From Nitrincola tibetensis (GTDB taxonomy: Bacteria > Pseudomonadota > Gammaproteobacteria > Pseudomonadales > Balneatricaceae): a stretch of 64,000 bases of DNA. The DNA lies in contig NZ_QKRX01000010.1 of the NCBI RefSeq assembly GCF_003284585.1, positions 62,001-126,000 on the forward strand. The letters run 5' to 3'. Made by a program: the position numbers and the translations under genes. The notes beneath the pieces are model-generated. The model did not search any database. It was not told the DNA's origin and was given only the letters and a program-made list of their open reading frames with translations. Every line of letters starts with the position of its first letter. Position 1 is the first letter of the stretch. Below, in pieces: positions 46,801 to 56,961 of this stretch.

Positions 46801-49800
46801 CCGTCGTACTTGGCGTTATTTTGTCGATTTCGTTGCTCCAGAGGATAACTGGTTACCACCTGACAATTTCCAGGCCTATCCTGCACCTGCGATTGCCTCA
46901 CGCACCTCGCCTACTAATATGGGGATGTCGTTACTTGCCGATTTGGCTGCGGTCGATTTTGGTTATCTCACCGTAGGGGAGTGTCTGCAACGCATCAACA
47001 ATACCTTCACGACGATGGAAAAATTGGAACGGTACCGTGGCCATTTCTTTAATTGGTACGATACCCGCACGCTGAAACCGCTCAATCCACAATACGTCTC
47101 TTCAGTGGACAGTGGTAACTTGGCAGGCAGTCTGCTCACCTTGCAGGCGGGCTTGGCTGAGATGAAACACCACTCCGTATTTCCATTCAGTATGCTGCAA
47201 GGTTTGCAGGATACTCTGCAGGTATTGACCGAACAACTTCCTGCCACACTTGATCCCTCACTGGCAGACAATATTCGTGTGCTTAAAGGTACACTGCGTG
47301 AAATCACGCTAGAAGGTCCGCCGCAAACACTTGCAGCTGCCATCCTCATATTAGATCGGATTGAGCACGCAGGTGGTACGCTGTCTGCTTGGCTACCGAT
47401 GAATGTCGACAGGGATGGAGACCTGCTTTACTGGGCTTGGGCATTCGACCAGCAATTCCGTACACTTCGTGACGAATTCGAATTGCTGGTGCCTGAATCA
47501 TGGCTAGGCAGTGCGCTTCCTACTTGGATGGAGCTGGCTGGCTCAAATACGGATGCTAATACCCGTACTGATGCCCGCACCCATCAAGACAGTGCGCAGT
47601 CACAGCTAGACCTTATCGATGAGTTAATCAATCGTTGCCGTGCGTTGGCACAGATGGATTTCGAATTTCTTTACGATACGGGTTCTGGCTTGTTGACCAT
47701 CGGATACGACATGAGTGAACGGCGCCGAGATCTAGCCTGCTATGATCTGCTGGCATCAGAAGCGCGTCTGGCCAGTTTCCTGCTTATCGCACAGGGGCAA
47801 GTACCTCAGAAGCATTGGTTTGCGCTTGGCCGTCTGCTGACCAGTTATGGCGGTGATGTCAGCTTGATTTCCTGGAGCGGTTCGATGTTTGAATACCTCA
47901 TGCCGCAGCTAATCATGCCGAGCTACGCAGGTACACTGCTGGAGCATACTTGCAAGGCGGCTGTTTCACGGCAGATCGAATACGGCCGGCAACGTGGGGT
48001 GCCTTGGGGAATTTCTGAATCCTGTTACAACGCCACTGACTTCAATCAGATCTATCAGTATCGAGCATTTGGTGTGCCTGGCCTCGGCTTTAAGCGTGGG
48101 CTGGGTGACGACCTCGTGATTGCACCCTATGCCAGTGCATTGGCGCTGATGGTGATGCCGCGAGAAGCCTGCCGTAATCTACAGACGTTGGCCGATCAGG
48201 GCTTTCTCGGTGACTACGGATTTTACGAGGCCATTGACTACACACCCTCGCGCGTACCTCGGGGTAAGTCGCACGCCATCGTTCAAAACTTTATGGTTCA
48301 CCACCAAGGCATGAGTTTGTTGTCATTTGCGCATGTTTTGTTGGATCAGCCGATGCAGCGTCGTTTCATGTCTGATCCTCTGATGCGAGCAACGGAATTA
48401 CTCTTGCAGGAGCGGGTACCTAGGAAGGGTGATACTTTGCACCCACATGCCGCTGAAGTCAGCGCGGCTGCGCGTCCTCCTAACGCAGATGTCGGCGCGA
48501 TCTTCCGTGTGTTTACCGATCCCAATACGCGACTTCCTGAAGTGCATCTGCTGTCCAACGGCCGTTATCATGTCATGGCGACTCATGCCGGCGGCAGTGC
48601 TAGCCGCTGGCGTGACCTTGCTGTTACTCGCTGGCGTGAAGACGCGACTTCGGACAACTGGGGAACATTTATTTACCTACGCGACCGTGACAACGGAAAA
48701 TATTGGTCGACAGCACATCAACCAACACTGCAACAAGCCGATTACTACGAAGCGATTTTTGTACAGGCACGTGCAGAATACCGACGTCGTGATCACGCGA
48801 TAGAAGCACACACCGAGATCAGTGTGTCTCCAGAGGATGACGTCGAGATACGTCGAGTCACGCTGACCAACCAGTCATCGCGCACTCGTCGTATTGAAGT
48901 CACGAGCTTCACCGAAGTCGTGCTGGCACCACTGACTGCCGACCTAGCCCATCGCTCGTTCAGTAATTTGTTTGTACAAACCGAAATTCTACCTGGGCAG
49001 CAGGCAATCCTATGCACCCGACGCCCGCGCACGCCGGGTGAACAAGTACCTTGGATGTTTCATCTGCTCGCCGCTCCAGGGTCGGTGGCCAATGAGCCAT
49101 CCTGCGAGACCGACCGCGCACGCTTCATTGGCCGTGGTCGCACGCCAGCCAATCCGGTGGTGTTGGACAAGGCAAACCACTCGTCGGTCTTGTTGTCGAA
49201 TACCGAGGGAGCCGTGCTAGACCCCTGCGTGGCAATTCGAAGCACTCTAACCTTATCGCCTGATGAATCGGCGAGCGTGCAAATCATTACCGGCGTTGCC
49301 GACACGCGCGAGGCGGCACTGGCCCTGATTGAGAAATACGGTGATCGTCATTTCGTCGAGCGTGCGTTCGAGATGGCTTGGTTCCAAAGTCAGGAGGTGT
49401 TGCGGCATCTCAATGTGACCGAGGTCGATGCCCAGATTTTTGGACGCATGGCCAACTCCGTCATTTATGGCAATGCACTGCGCCGTGCAGCGCCGAGTAT
49501 TATTATCCGCAACCAATTGGGGCAGCCTGGACTGTGGCGGTTTGCCATCTCAGGTGATCTACCCATTGTCCTGCTCTTTATCGGTGATGTTAACCGTATT
49601 GATCTGGTTAAGCAGGTAGTTCAGGCCCATGCTTATTGGCGTATGAAAGGCCTGGCGGCTGATCTGTTAATCATTAATGAGGGCTTCTCGGGTTATCGAG
49701 CCGTGTTGCAGGATCTGATCATGGGACTGATCAACGCAGGACCAGAAGCCCAGGTGATTGATAAGCCTGGAGGAATCTTCGTTCGGCGAGCCGAGGATCT

Positions 49801-52375
49801 TTCTGAGGATGAGCGCGTGCTGTTGCAAACCGTTGCTCGCATCGTTTTCAGCGATACATCTGAGACCTTGATTGAGCAAGTGGATCGCCGCGTCTCGCCT
49901 GAGCGTGTATCAGACTTACTGGAACCCACGCAGCAGGCCTACATTGAGCCAGTTGTTCCACAGGCATCGCGAGAGCTTATTTTCAACAATGGCTTGGGCG
50001 GCTTCACCCCCAGTGGCCATGAATATGTTGTGACACTGGCACCTGGACAAACCACACCAGCACCTTGGGCTAATGTCATTGCCAGCCCGCACATCGGTAC
50101 CGTTGTCAGTGAAAGTGGCAGCGCCTATACCTGGGTGGAAAACGCACATGAGTTTCGTCTTACCCCTTGGCACAACGACCCAATTAGTGATAACAGTGGT
50201 GAGGCGCTGTATATCCGCGATGAAGAAACGGGAGAGTTCTGGTCTCCAACGCCGCTGCCTGCCCGGGGTCGCACTGGCTATGTGTGTCGACACGGCTTCG
50301 GTTACAGTGTGTTTGAACACAGTGAAGCTGGCATTGCCTCGGACGTCTTTACGTATGTCGCCATGGATGCGCCCGTGAAGTTTCTGGTGGTTAAACTGCG
50401 TAACCAGTCGACGCGCACACGCCACCTATCGCTCACTGGCTACTGGGAGTTGGTCATGGGTGAGTGGCGAGATGCCAACCTGATGCACATTGTCACCGAA
50501 GTCGATTTACACACAGGGGCATTGTTTGCTCGTAATGCTTATGGACGTGAATGTGCTAACCGTGTCGTATTTGCTCATACCAGCGAGCGCGAACGGTCGG
50601 TGAGCGGCAATCGTACAGAGTTTATCGGTCGCAATGGCGCGCTTACCAATCCGGCGGCAATGCAGCGGAAGTGTTTGTCAGGCCGTACGGGAGCCGGTCT
50701 TGATCCCTGTGCAGCGATCCAAGCCCGGATTTCACTTGAACCCGGTCAGGAGCGCGAGGTCGTGTTTATTTTCGGAGCGGCCAGTCACTCTGATGATGCT
50801 CGACGGTATATTCAACAATTCGGGGGGAAAGTGGGTGCGTGGCAAGCGCTGGAAACAGTGTGGGAACATTGGAATCGTACGCTAGGCGCGGTTAAGGTAG
50901 AAACGCCAGATGTGGCACTGAATCTATTGTCGAACGGCTGGCTGGTTTACCAGACGTTGTCGTGTCGGCTATGGGGACGCAGCGGGTACTACCAGTCTGG
51001 TGGTGCCTATGGTTTCCGTGATCAGTTGCAGGACACCATGGCGCTGATTCATACCACACCATGGCTCGCGCGTGATCAGCTTATTAAGCATGCGGGTCGC
51101 CAGTTCTTGAAGGGTGATGTTCAACACTGGTGGCATCCACCGAACGGGCAGGGCGTGCGCACGCATTTTTCCGATGATTACCTATGGCTACCCTATGCCA
51201 CCTGCCGCTATGTACGTGCGACAGGGGATATCGGTGTGCTTGATGAGCCCATCCATTTCCTGGAAGGACGTGAGTTGTGTGCAGAAGAGGAAGCCTATTA
51301 TGACCAGCCGCAACGCTCACCCGAAGTGGCCAGCCTTTACGAGCACTGCGTGCGAGCCCTTAAGCACGGTCTGCGCTTTGGCATCCATCATTTACCGCTA
51401 ATGGGGTGTGGTGACTGGAATGACGGCATGAATCAGGTTGGTAAGGACGGTCGTGGTGAGAGTGTCTGGTTGGGCTGGTTCTTGGTCGAGAATCTCGAAC
51501 TGTTTGCCGAATTGGCACGAGAACGCAATGATCCAGAATTTGCTGAGTTGTGCCGCACTCAAGCAGTAGAGTTGTGTGGCAATATCGAAGCCGAGGCTTG
51601 GGATGGTGCTTGGTATCGACGCGCCTATTTTGACGATGGCACTCCGCTGGGTTCGATTAGTAACGACGAATGTCAGATCGATTCGATCAGTCAGAGCTGG
51701 GCTGTGATTTCAAAAGGCGGTGATGAACAGCGTGCTCGCCAAGCGATGACGGCGGTAGACCAGCGTTTGGTGCGCCGTGATCAGCAGATTATTCAGCTGC
51801 TCGACCCGCCCTTTGATAAGTCGGATCTTGAACCTGGCTACATCAAGGGGTATATCCCCGGTGTGCGCGAAAATGGCGGTCAATACACGCATGCTGCGAT
51901 CTGGGCGACGATGGCCTTTGCAATGCAGGGGAATAACGAACGTGCATGGGAATACTTTACCATGCTCAATCCGATTAACCATGGCAGTACACCTGAATCT
52001 ATCGAATGCTATAAAGTTGAGCCCTATGTCATGTGCGCGGATATCTATGGAGTATCACCGCATACGGGGCGTGGTGGCTGGACGTGGTACACAGGGGCCG
52101 CTGGCTGGATGTATCGGTTGAGCGTGGAAACCTTGCTGGGGCTGCAGTTGGAAAATAACCATCTGCGTATTGCGCCTTGTGTTCCTGCAGAGTGGGATTC
52201 TTACAAAGTCCATTACCGCTTCCGTGACACGACTTACCACATTCATGTCAGGTGTATCGGGACAACATCCGCGCGGGTAACTCGCGTGATGTTGGACGGC
52301 ACAGAGTGTTACGACATGCGTATCCCCTTAATTGACGACCGCCAAGAGCACTTTGTCGAAGTGGAGCTCGTTTGA
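43808..52375 (+). CDS. cyclic beta-1,2-glucan synthase (NdvB/Cgs-like, GT84-GH94)
   Basis: Giant inner-membrane enzyme of about 2,855 residues that should initiate, elongate and cyclise beta-1,2-glucan for the periplasm. The N-terminus begins LLRAELFSIEQLKRHA. Membrane segments lie near 395-455, 808-850 and 935-977. A glycosyltransferase region between them has DTDTQLPRDAA near 609 and RHRWIRGDWQ near 755. A glycoamylase-like domain with WGISESCYNATD lies near 1400. The C-terminal GH94-like part has the catalytic GDWNDGM near 2535-2541. The frame has TTG TTG as first usual start codons at 43808, with no good ribosome site; the frame is open back to 43730. These enzymes are typical of alphaproteobacteria such as Brucella and Rhizobium. 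Confidence 0.88.
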   Translation: MLRAELFSIEQLKRHAITLGGKHRIEPHSGTDKLLPRLADNARVLLEAYDAVTAAATPGQRIIPTESWLLDNFYLIEQQINLARRHLPRGYSRQLPRLADGHSVGFPRIYDLALELISHMDGRVDKDNVTQFVAAYQTVEPLKLDELWAFPIMLKLALLENLRRVAVRIAQRREERDAAITWADRMLAAAESDPKQLIQLLAEFAHADVPLTASFVEEFYDRLQAQGAAMAFVQTWVEQKLIEQGVTATKLSEAAGRTDAANQISISNSIGSLRFIGAMDWKQYVESLSVVEKTLCEDPSGMYANQDFATRDRYRHVIEDVARGSAYDEMAVARAAIVLAQEAGAQKGLNDRSAHVGYYLIDQGRLRLEHAVSCRPSLITRIKRVGQPIRLPLYLGSILLLMLLTMVILRGAFAGFTADDWRYWCFALLGLMGASALAVALVNLMVTLFMPPRVLPRLDFSQGIPAEHRSMVIVPTLLSSRQDVDDLLEAQEIRYLGNRDPNLFFALLTDFRDASEQILPEDAALIAYARAAVESLNKIYNDDRPCVFYLFHRPRLWNPVERVWMGYERKRGKLEQFNARLRGEADAAFSEIVGDQSILASIQYVITLDTDTQLPRDAARTLVGNLAHPLNRPVYDAVKGRIVEGYAILQPRASISLISAGQSRFTKLFSGDSGLDPYTREVSDVYQDAFGEGSFIGKGIYDVDAFRQAVDGRLPENLILSHDLLEGGYARSALVTDVELIEEQPASVAIESSRRHRWIRGDWQLAGWLLPRVPGPPNLKDKRSQRQTNPLSALSQWKIFDNLRRSLVAPALLALLVLGWFTGQSLVWTLLVVAVVFLPILLSTLIDLIRKPAECNWWMHLNLTGQAAGRPIALAFLSLAFLPYETRIVLGAIWRSRVRMLFTRRGLLLWQLPSYARRNASQSLADFFREMWIAPVLSVGLVIALVVAGSLPLVWLVAMPMLLLWLMSPVVGWWISQPFVAPTPDLDLEQRDFLRASARRTWRYFVDFVAPEDNWLPPDNFQAYPAPAIASRTSPTNMGMSLLADLAAVDFGYLTVGECLQRINNTFTTMEKLERYRGHFFNWYDTRTLKPLNPQYVSSVDSGNLAGSLLTLQAGLAEMKHHSVFPFSMLQGLQDTLQVLTEQLPATLDPSLADNIRVLKGTLREITLEGPPQTLAAAILILDRIEHAGGTLSAWLPMNVDRDGDLLYWAWAFDQQFRTLRDEFELLVPESWLGSALPTWMELAGSNTDANTRTDARTHQDSAQSQLDLIDELINRCRALAQMDFEFLYDTGSGLLTIGYDMSERRRDLACYDLLASEARLASFLLIAQGQVPQKHWFALGRLLTSYGGDVSLISWSGSMFEYLMPQLIMPSYAGTLLEHTCKAAVSRQIEYGRQRGVPWGISESCYNATDFNQIYQYRAFGVPGLGFKRGLGDDLVIAPYASALALMVMPREACRNLQTLADQGFLGDYGFYEAIDYTPSRVPRGKSHAIVQNFMVHHQGMSLLSFAHVLLDQPMQRRFMSDPLMRATELLLQERVPRKGDTLHPHAAEVSAAARPPNADVGAIFRVFTDPNTRLPEVHLLSNGRYHVMATHAGGSASRWRDLAVTRWREDATSDNWGTFIYLRDRDNGKYWSTAHQPTLQQADYYEAIFVQARAEYRRRDHAIEAHTEISVSPEDDVEIRRVTLTNQSSRTRRIEVTSFTEVVLAPLTADLAHRSFSNLFVQTEILPGQQAILCTRRPRTPGEQVPWMFHLLAAPGSVANEPSCETDRARFIGRGRTPANPVVLDKANHSSVLLSNTEGAVLDPCVAIRSTLTLSPDESASVQIITGVADTREAALALIEKYGDRHFVERAFEMAWFQSQEVLRHLNVTEVDAQIFGRMANSVIYGNALRRAAPSIIIRNQLGQPGLWRFAISGDLPIVLLFIGDVNRIDLVKQVVQAHAYWRMKGLAADLLIINEGFSGYRAVLQDLIMGLINAGPEAQVIDKPGGIFVRRAEDLSEDERVLLQTVARIVFSDTSETLIEQVDRRVSPERVSDLLEPTQQAYIEPVVPQASRELIFNNGLGGFTPSGHEYVVTLAPGQTTPAPWANVIASPHIGTVVSESGSAYTWVENAHEFRLTPWHNDPISDNSGEALYIRDEETGEFWSPTPLPARGRTGYVCRHGFGYSVFEHSEAGIASDVFTYVAMDAPVKFLVVKLRNQSTRTRHLSLTGYWELVMGEWRDANLMHIVTEVDLHTGALFARNAYGRECANRVVFAHTSERERSVSGNRTEFIGRNGALTNPAAMQRKCLSGRTGAGLDPCAAIQARISLEPGQEREVVFIFGAASHSDDARRYIQQFGGKVGAWQALETVWEHWNRTLGAVKVETPDVALNLLSNGWLVYQTLSCRLWGRSGYYQSGGAYGFRDQLQDTMALIHTTPWLARDQLIKHAGRQFLKGDVQHWWHPPNGQGVRTHFSDDYLWLPYATCRYVRATGDIGVLDEPIHFLEGRELCAEEEAYYDQPQRSPEVASLYEHCVRALKHGLRFGIHHLPLMGCGDWNDGMNQVGKDGRGESVWLGWFLVENLELFAELARERNDPEFAELCRTQAVELCGNIEAEAWDGAWYRRAYFDDGTPLGSISNDECQIDSISQSWAVISKGGDEQRARQAMTAVDQRLVRRDQQIIQLLDPPFDKSDLEPGYIKGYIPGVRENGGQYTHAAIWATMAFAMQGNNERAWEYFTMLNPINHGSTPESIECYKVEPYVMCADIYGVSPHTGRGGWTWYTGAAGWMYRLSVETLLGLQLENNHLRIAPCVPAEWDSYKVHYRFRDTTYHIHVRCIGTTSARVTRVMLDGTECYDMRIPLIDDRQEHFVEVELV

Positions 52376-52674
52376 AGGACTTTTTCTGTCTTATGAGCAT
52401 GCTCCACAATCTATTAAGTCTTATCACCAGACGGTGCCGAGAAGTATCCGAGCATTAGTTCCAAAACAGGACCGATTGTCGACGCCTTGATGGGTGTCGA
52501 TATGGGCAAAGGACCTGTGCGATGACGCACAGACAACTGAGAGTTAAGCCACCGATTATGAGGGTAAGCGACTGCTATGGTTGACTGCCTTGGTATTCGC
52601 TTCAACACGGTCTGCGCAAGCAATCTGCTAGCGTATTCGGAACTTAAAACTGAAATACAAGCAAGGATTTTATC
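52376..52674. other. gap without a supported gene
   Basis: This 299-base stretch between the glucan synthase and the outer-membrane protein holds only short open frames without a ribosome binding site or recognisable family. It may contain the promoter of the following gene, but I cannot point to clear elements. Confidence 0.5.
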
Positions 52675-53223
52675 ATGACCAGAGTCAACACTGTTGCAAT
52701 CACTCTCTGTCTTCTCAGTGCATTACCTATTACAGCAGCGGCACAATCTACAGATTATCTCCCACGTGATGGTGACCGAGAGTTCTCCATTTCCGGAACT
52801 GGTAGCAGCGACCAGAGCTTTAACAGTGGCACCTTTGGTGTGACCGGAGACATGGGCTGGTACATGGGTAATGACTTAGTCATAGGGGTCCGCCAAAGTG
52901 TTAATTACGCAAGTATCAAAGGAGAAAGCCTCAAGGACGATTTATGGAACGGTTCAACCCGTGGTTATGTCAATTATCACTTTCTTGATGATCGCGCGCG
53001 GCCGTTCATCGGAGCAAGTCTCGGTGGGATTTATGGTGATGGAGTCAAGGACAGCGCGTTTGCAGGGCTTGAAACTGGCCTGAAATACTACGTACAAAAG
53101 AATACGTACATCCTATCACGCGTTGAGTATCAGTTTCTCTTCAATAACACCAGTGATGCTACTGATGCTTTTCAAGACGACGGGGTTTGGGCTTATACGG
53201 TAGGTCTGGGCTTCAACTTCTAA
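52675..53223 (+). CDS. small outer-membrane beta-barrel protein
   Basis: Exported protein of 182 residues with a signal peptide ending near TAAA|QSTDY. The mature part alternates polar and hydrophobic residues as short beta strands and ends in Phe (VGLGFNF), the classic C-terminal signal for BAM-mediated insertion. It resembles eight-strand barrels of the OmpA/OmpW/OmpX type, without matching a specific family that I can name. The ATG follows AAGGA. It is 57 bases upstream of the catalase and may share its transcript. Confidence 0.75.
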   Translation: MTRVNTVAITLCLLSALPITAAAQSTDYLPRDGDREFSISGTGSSDQSFNSGTFGVTGDMGWYMGNDLVIGVRQSVNYASIKGESLKDDLWNGSTRGYVNYHFLDDRARPFIGASLGGIYGDGVKDSAFAGLETGLKYYVQKNTYILSRVEYQFLFNNTSDATDAFQDDGVWAYTVGLGFNF

Positions 53224-53280
53224 ATCACTTCAAAGTGCTGATGAGGTGTGGGAAGACCCCACACCTTTATGGAGAGAACC

Positions 53281-55662
53281 ATGGCTACGAAAAAGAACCC
53301 AGTTCAAACGCCACAAGTTAGAAACAATCGTAATGTGTCAAAAGAAGATCATGACGGCGTGCTCAGAACCAACGACATCGTCGCCGAGCAAGCCAACGCA
53401 AGTGAAGACTTAGTCGGCGCTATACCCTACAACAGCAACAAGGAGCTTGAACATGGCCACGACAATGCCGTGGCGCCAGCGGCCGGAATAAGGGTAGAGC
53501 CGGACTCCAGTGCCCTGACGGCCAGTACCCATACAGAGCTAGAAGGCACAGCAAAGACTGGCGGCGCAGCGATGCTCGGAACGAATGCAACTACGGCGTC
53601 GCTTGAACGGGTCCGAGTCGATGCAAGTGAACAGTTGTTAACCACCAACCAAGGTGTTGCGATTGGCGATAATCAGAACACCTTAAAGGCCGGATTACGT
53701 GGGCCGTCGTTACTTGAGGACTTTATTCTTCGAGAAAAAATCACCCATTTCGATCATGAACGCATCCCAGAACGAATCGTTCATGCCCGCGGCTCAGCAG
53801 CACACGGTTACTTTGAAGCCTATGACGCAATGACGCAGTACACACGTGCGGCCCCCTTCGCTGAAAAAGGCAAGATTACCCCCGTGTTTGTACGCTTTTC
53901 CACTGTGGCGGGTGAGCGTGGTTCGAAAGATACGGCACGCGACGCCCGCGGCTTTGCGGTAAAGTTTTATACGGATGAAGGCAATTGGGATTTGGTGGGT
54001 AACAATATTCCAGTATTTTTCATTCAGGATGCCATGAAGTTTCCTGATTTGATTCATGCCGTTAAACCTGAACCGCATCACGGTATGCCACAAGCCGCAT
54101 CTGCGCACGATACCTTCTGGGACTTTGTCTCATTGATGCCGGAGTCGACGCACATGTTGATGTGGGTCATGTCGGATCGTGGGATCCCGCGCAGTTATCG
54201 GATGATGCAGGGCTTTGGAGTGCATACCTTTCGCTTGGTCAACGACCAAGGACAATCCGTATTCTGCAAATTCCATTGGAAGCCGCTGCAGGGAACACAT
54301 TCACTGGTCTGGGATGAAGCCGTAAAAATATCGGGCGCTGACCCAGACTTTCATCGACGTGATTTGTGGGAAGCCATTGAGTCGGGCGAATTCCCTGAAT
54401 GGGAGCTTGGGCTGCAAATCTTCACAGAAGAACAAGCCGAAAAGTTCAGCTTCGATGTACTCGATGCAACCAAACTGATTCCCGAAGAGCTGGTTCCACT
54501 GACGCCCGTTGGACGTATGGTCTTGAATCGAAATCCTGACAACTTTTTTGCAGAAACGGAACAGGTCGCCTTCTGTACGGCACACATCATACCCGGTATC
54601 GATTTCTCCAATGATCCTTTGCTTGCGGGCCGCATCCATTCGTATGTCGATACGCAGATCACGCGACTGGGAGGAGCTAATTTCCATGAAATCCCCATCA
54701 ATGCATCACTTGCTCCGGTACACAATAACCAGCGAGATGGCATGCACCGTCAGGCGCTGAATCGTGGGCGTGTCGCATACGAACCGAACTCATTGGCGGG
54801 AGGCTGTCCTTTCCAAGCGGGTGCAAGCGGGTTCGTGTCATTTCCAGAGATCACAGCCGAAGATAAGGTCCGTGGAAAGCCAGCGAAATTTGCTGAGCAC
54901 TATGCGCAGGCAACCTTGTTCTTCAATAGTCAATCCGTTGTCGAACAAGCGCATATTGCAGCGGCTTTTCGCTTTGAGTTGAGCAAAGTCGGCGTCCCTG
55001 CAATACGAGAGCGGATGTTGTCCTCTCTGGTAAACGTATCTCAAGCATTGGCGGCAGACGTCGCGGCAGGTTTGGGGATGGAGGTGCCTGATGCGATGCC
55101 GACAGCAATCGTTGATCCGCTTCCATCGGAGGTAAGTGTTTCTCCGGCTTTGTCACTGCTAGCTCTGCCAGGCGAGTGCGGTATTCGTACCCGTCAAATC
55201 GCTGTACTGGTTGAGAGTGGCCTCCACCATGCTTCGCTTGTTTCCTTGTATGAAGCGTTGGTTGATGCCGGTGCCGTTGTGCATTTTGTGGGGCCACGGG
55301 TGGGCATGTTTGTCGGCGACACTGGCGCTGGAATAGAGGCGAATAAGTCGATGGAAAATTCGCCTGGGTTCTTGTTTGACGCACTGGTGGTGCCGGATGG
55401 TAGCGGGGCAGTTCAAGCGCTCGCAGGCAACGAACATACCATGGCGTTTATCAAGGATTTTTTCAAACATTGCAAAACGGTTCTGGCGTTGGGAGCAGGG
55501 CAGGAGCTATTGAAAATGGCTGGCATAGATTTAGTTAGAGATAAAGACGAGGGTATCCTGCTGGCGGATAGTGCCGATATGGCTGAAGTCATACCTACAT
55601 TTATCAAAGCAGTTGCTGCTCATCGCCATCCCTCTCGTGACAGCGCACTAGCAAGCAAATAA
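53281..55662 (+). CDS. katE: large-subunit catalase, HPII (KatE) type
   Basis: Haem catalase that decomposes hydrogen peroxide in the cytoplasm. I start at the ATG at 53281 after GGAGAG; 793 residues. An N-terminal polar extension (about 1-135) leads to the core with [16 protein letters not shown] (catalytic His175), [16 protein letters not shown] and the proximal haem Tyr in RIHSYVDTQ. The C-terminal flavodoxin-like domain of HPII-type enzymes (about 640-780) is present. Length is a little more than the 753 of E. coli KatE. The HPII type is usually under RpoS control; no promoter is visible in the short upstream gap. Confidence 0.95.
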   Translation: MATKKNPVQTPQVRNNRNVSKEDHDGVLRTNDIVAEQANASEDLVGAIPYNSNKELEHGHDNAVAPAAGIRVEPDSSALTASTHTELEGTAKTGGAAMLGTNATTASLERVRVDASEQLLTTNQGVAIGDNQNTLKAGLRGPSLLEDFILREKITHFDHERIPERIVHARGSAAHGYFEAYDAMTQYTRAAPFAEKGKITPVFVRFSTVAGERGSKDTARDARGFAVKFYTDEGNWDLVGNNIPVFFIQDAMKFPDLIHAVKPEPHHGMPQAASAHDTFWDFVSLMPESTHMLMWVMSDRGIPRSYRMMQGFGVHTFRLVNDQGQSVFCKFHWKPLQGTHSLVWDEAVKISGADPDFHRRDLWEAIESGEFPEWELGLQIFTEEQAEKFSFDVLDATKLIPEELVPLTPVGRMVLNRNPDNFFAETEQVAFCTAHIIPGIDFSNDPLLAGRIHSYVDTQITRLGGANFHEIPINASLAPVHNNQRDGMHRQALNRGRVAYEPNSLAGGCPFQAGASGFVSFPEITAEDKVRGKPAKFAEHYAQATLFFNSQSVVEQAHIAAAFRFELSKVGVPAIRERMLSSLVNVSQALAADVAAGLGMEVPDAMPTAIVDPLPSEVSVSPALSLLALPGECGIRTRQIAVLVESGLHHASLVSLYEALVDAGAVVHFVGPRVGMFVGDTGAGIEANKSMENSPGFLFDALVVPDGSGAVQALAGNEHTMAFIKDFFKHCKTVLALGAGQELLKMAGIDLVRDKDEGILLADSADMAEVIPTFIKAVAAHRHPSRDSALASK

Positions 55663-55669
55663 CGCCATT

Positions 55670-55692
55670 CGCCCACCGCTATGCGGCGGGCG
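55670..55692. terminator. hairpin between katE and glsB-like gene
   Basis: CGCCCACCGC / GCGGCGGGCG, a 10-base GC-rich stem with one mismatch and a three-base loop, lies between the convergent katE and the minus-strand GlsB-like gene. T-run weak on both sides. Confidence 0.5.
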
Positions 55693-55699
55693 ATATTGT

Positions 55700-55966
55700 T
55701 CAGCCCTTTGTTCGACGTTGGAATAGGCTGGCGAGGGCAAGCAAGATGATTGCGCCTATCAGCGACACGATGAAACTCATGGCCGTGATGCCTTCGTTGA
55801 TGGAGCCAGCACCAAGCAAGGGACCAATCAGCCATCCACCAATCACTGCACCGACGATGCCGACCACGATGTTAAGGATGATGCCTTGCTGGGCATTGGT
55901 GCCCATGATTATGCTCGCGATCCAGCCGACTATGCCACCCATGACAAGCCATATGATAATACCCAT
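55700..55966 (-). CDS. GlsB/YeaQ/YmgE family membrane protein
   Basis: Small membrane protein of 88 residues with three hydrophobic helices and the family pattern GGIVGWIASIIMG near residue 10-22 and NIVVGIVGAVIGGWL near 32-46 (transglycosylase-associated protein family). The start is the ATG at 55966, preceded by AGGAGAG. Members are induced by general and osmotic stress in several bacteria; molecular function is unknown. The position next to katE fits. Confidence 0.9.
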   Translation of the reverse strand: MGIIIWLVMGGIVGWIASIIMGTNAQQGIILNIVVGIVGAVIGGWLIGPLLGAGSINEGITAMSFIVSLIGAIILLALASLFQRRTKG

Positions 55967-56291
55967 GATTTTCTCTCCTGATGATATTGACGCATTGTGC
56001 GTTGGTGGATAAAGCATACGGCTGCTGTTCTCCGGTTACGGTGCGTTACCACACCGACTCAACAGGGTCTCGCTTCCTACCATTTGAAAACCAGTTGGCC
56101 ATCACGTGGCGGCTTGGTAAACCAAACCCAATGTGACAGCTCCGTCTTTTGCCAGCTGTCCTGCCACCGCTTGAGGAAGTGAAGAAGATTGAAAGCACGA
56201 TTGGTGCCGTTAGGTAGTGCGTTAGCAGTTGGAGCAATGCGTACGATGCAAGTGCTACCTTATTTTATCCATTACAGAGAAGGGAAAAATC
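55967..56291. other. divergent gap, no gene seen
   Basis: This 325-base stretch separates the GlsB-like gene from a plus-strand membrane protein. No open frame has both a ribosome site and recognisable family, and no strong promoter was found. Confidence 0.5.
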
Positions 56292-56930
56292 ATGTCAGAA
56301 ATTCACACAGGATCTAGAGCGCCGGGATCACATAGCGCCACGAGTATCGATAGCATGCCTGCTAGTAGTGCCGTTTCTTGGGCCGCGATCTTTGCCGGCG
56401 CAGCTGGTGCAGCTGCTTTGTCGATGTTGTTGCTGATCCTCGGCACTGGGTTGGGGTTTTCTACTGTCTCTCCGTGGACCCTAGAGGGTCTTGATGCCTC
56501 TACGATTGGTTTTGCGGCGATTTTGTGGCTGAGTTTCACCCAGCTCGCAGCATCCGGCATGGGTGGCTATCTCGCTGGACGATTGCGCACAAAATGGACG
56601 GATGTGCACATCGATGAAGTGTATTTCCGCGATACCGCTCATGGCTTCCTTACTTGGGCCGTTGCTTCGTTGCTGACGGTCGTGGTGTTTACATCAGTGT
56701 TAGGTTCCATCGTTGGTAGCAGCGTCAGTGAGGGAGCTATAGTGACCAACGGAGTGATGAACAACTTCGGTATGTTTAGTGGCGAAGGCAGAGTTGCAGA
56801 AAGTTTGGCGGCAGATGAGGCGCGAAAAGCATCGGCTTACGGGGCGCTTTGGATGTTTGTAGTACTGCTGATTGGCGCATTTGCGGCAAGCCTAATGGCG
56901 GTCTTCGGCGGACGTCAACGTGACGCTTGA
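56292..56930 (+). CDS. hypothetical four-helix membrane protein
   Basis: Protein of 212 residues starting at the ATG at 56292 after AAGGGAAAAATC. Hydrophobic segments lie near 28-52, 68-92, 115-140 and 183-205. The start of the first helix reads SAVSWAAIFAGAAGAAALSM and the region GMGGYLAGRLRTKW follows helix 2; I recall this pattern in conserved membrane proteins of unknown function in proteobacterial stress clusters, some labelled PhnA-like. A 23-residue hydrophobic peptide gene follows 31 bases later. Confidence 0.72.
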   Translation: MSEIHTGSRAPGSHSATSIDSMPASSAVSWAAIFAGAAGAAALSMLLLILGTGLGFSTVSPWTLEGLDASTIGFAAILWLSFTQLAASGMGGYLAGRLRTKWTDVHIDEVYFRDTAHGFLTWAVASLLTVVVFTSVLGSIVGSSVSEGAIVTNGVMNNFGMFSGEGRVAESLAADEARKASAYGALWMFVVLLIGAFAASLMAVFGGRQRDA

Positions 56931-56961
56931 GTCACATCCAATTAATTGAAAGGAGAAAGTT

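Noticed and set aside
43808-52375. Splitting of the 2,855-residue gene into several genes or a frameshifted assembly
   Set aside because: The frame is continuous, domain order matches known cyclic glucan synthases, and no internal ribosome sites coincide with domain borders.
52414-52623. 69-codon minus-strand frame in the gap after the glucan synthase
   Set aside because: No ribosome binding site and no recognisable domain; the gap is short and the frame ends without pattern.
56046-56237. 63-codon minus-strand frame that could be a transposase remnant
   Set aside because: I looked for DDE or helix-turn-helix patterns and found none; no flanking repeats.
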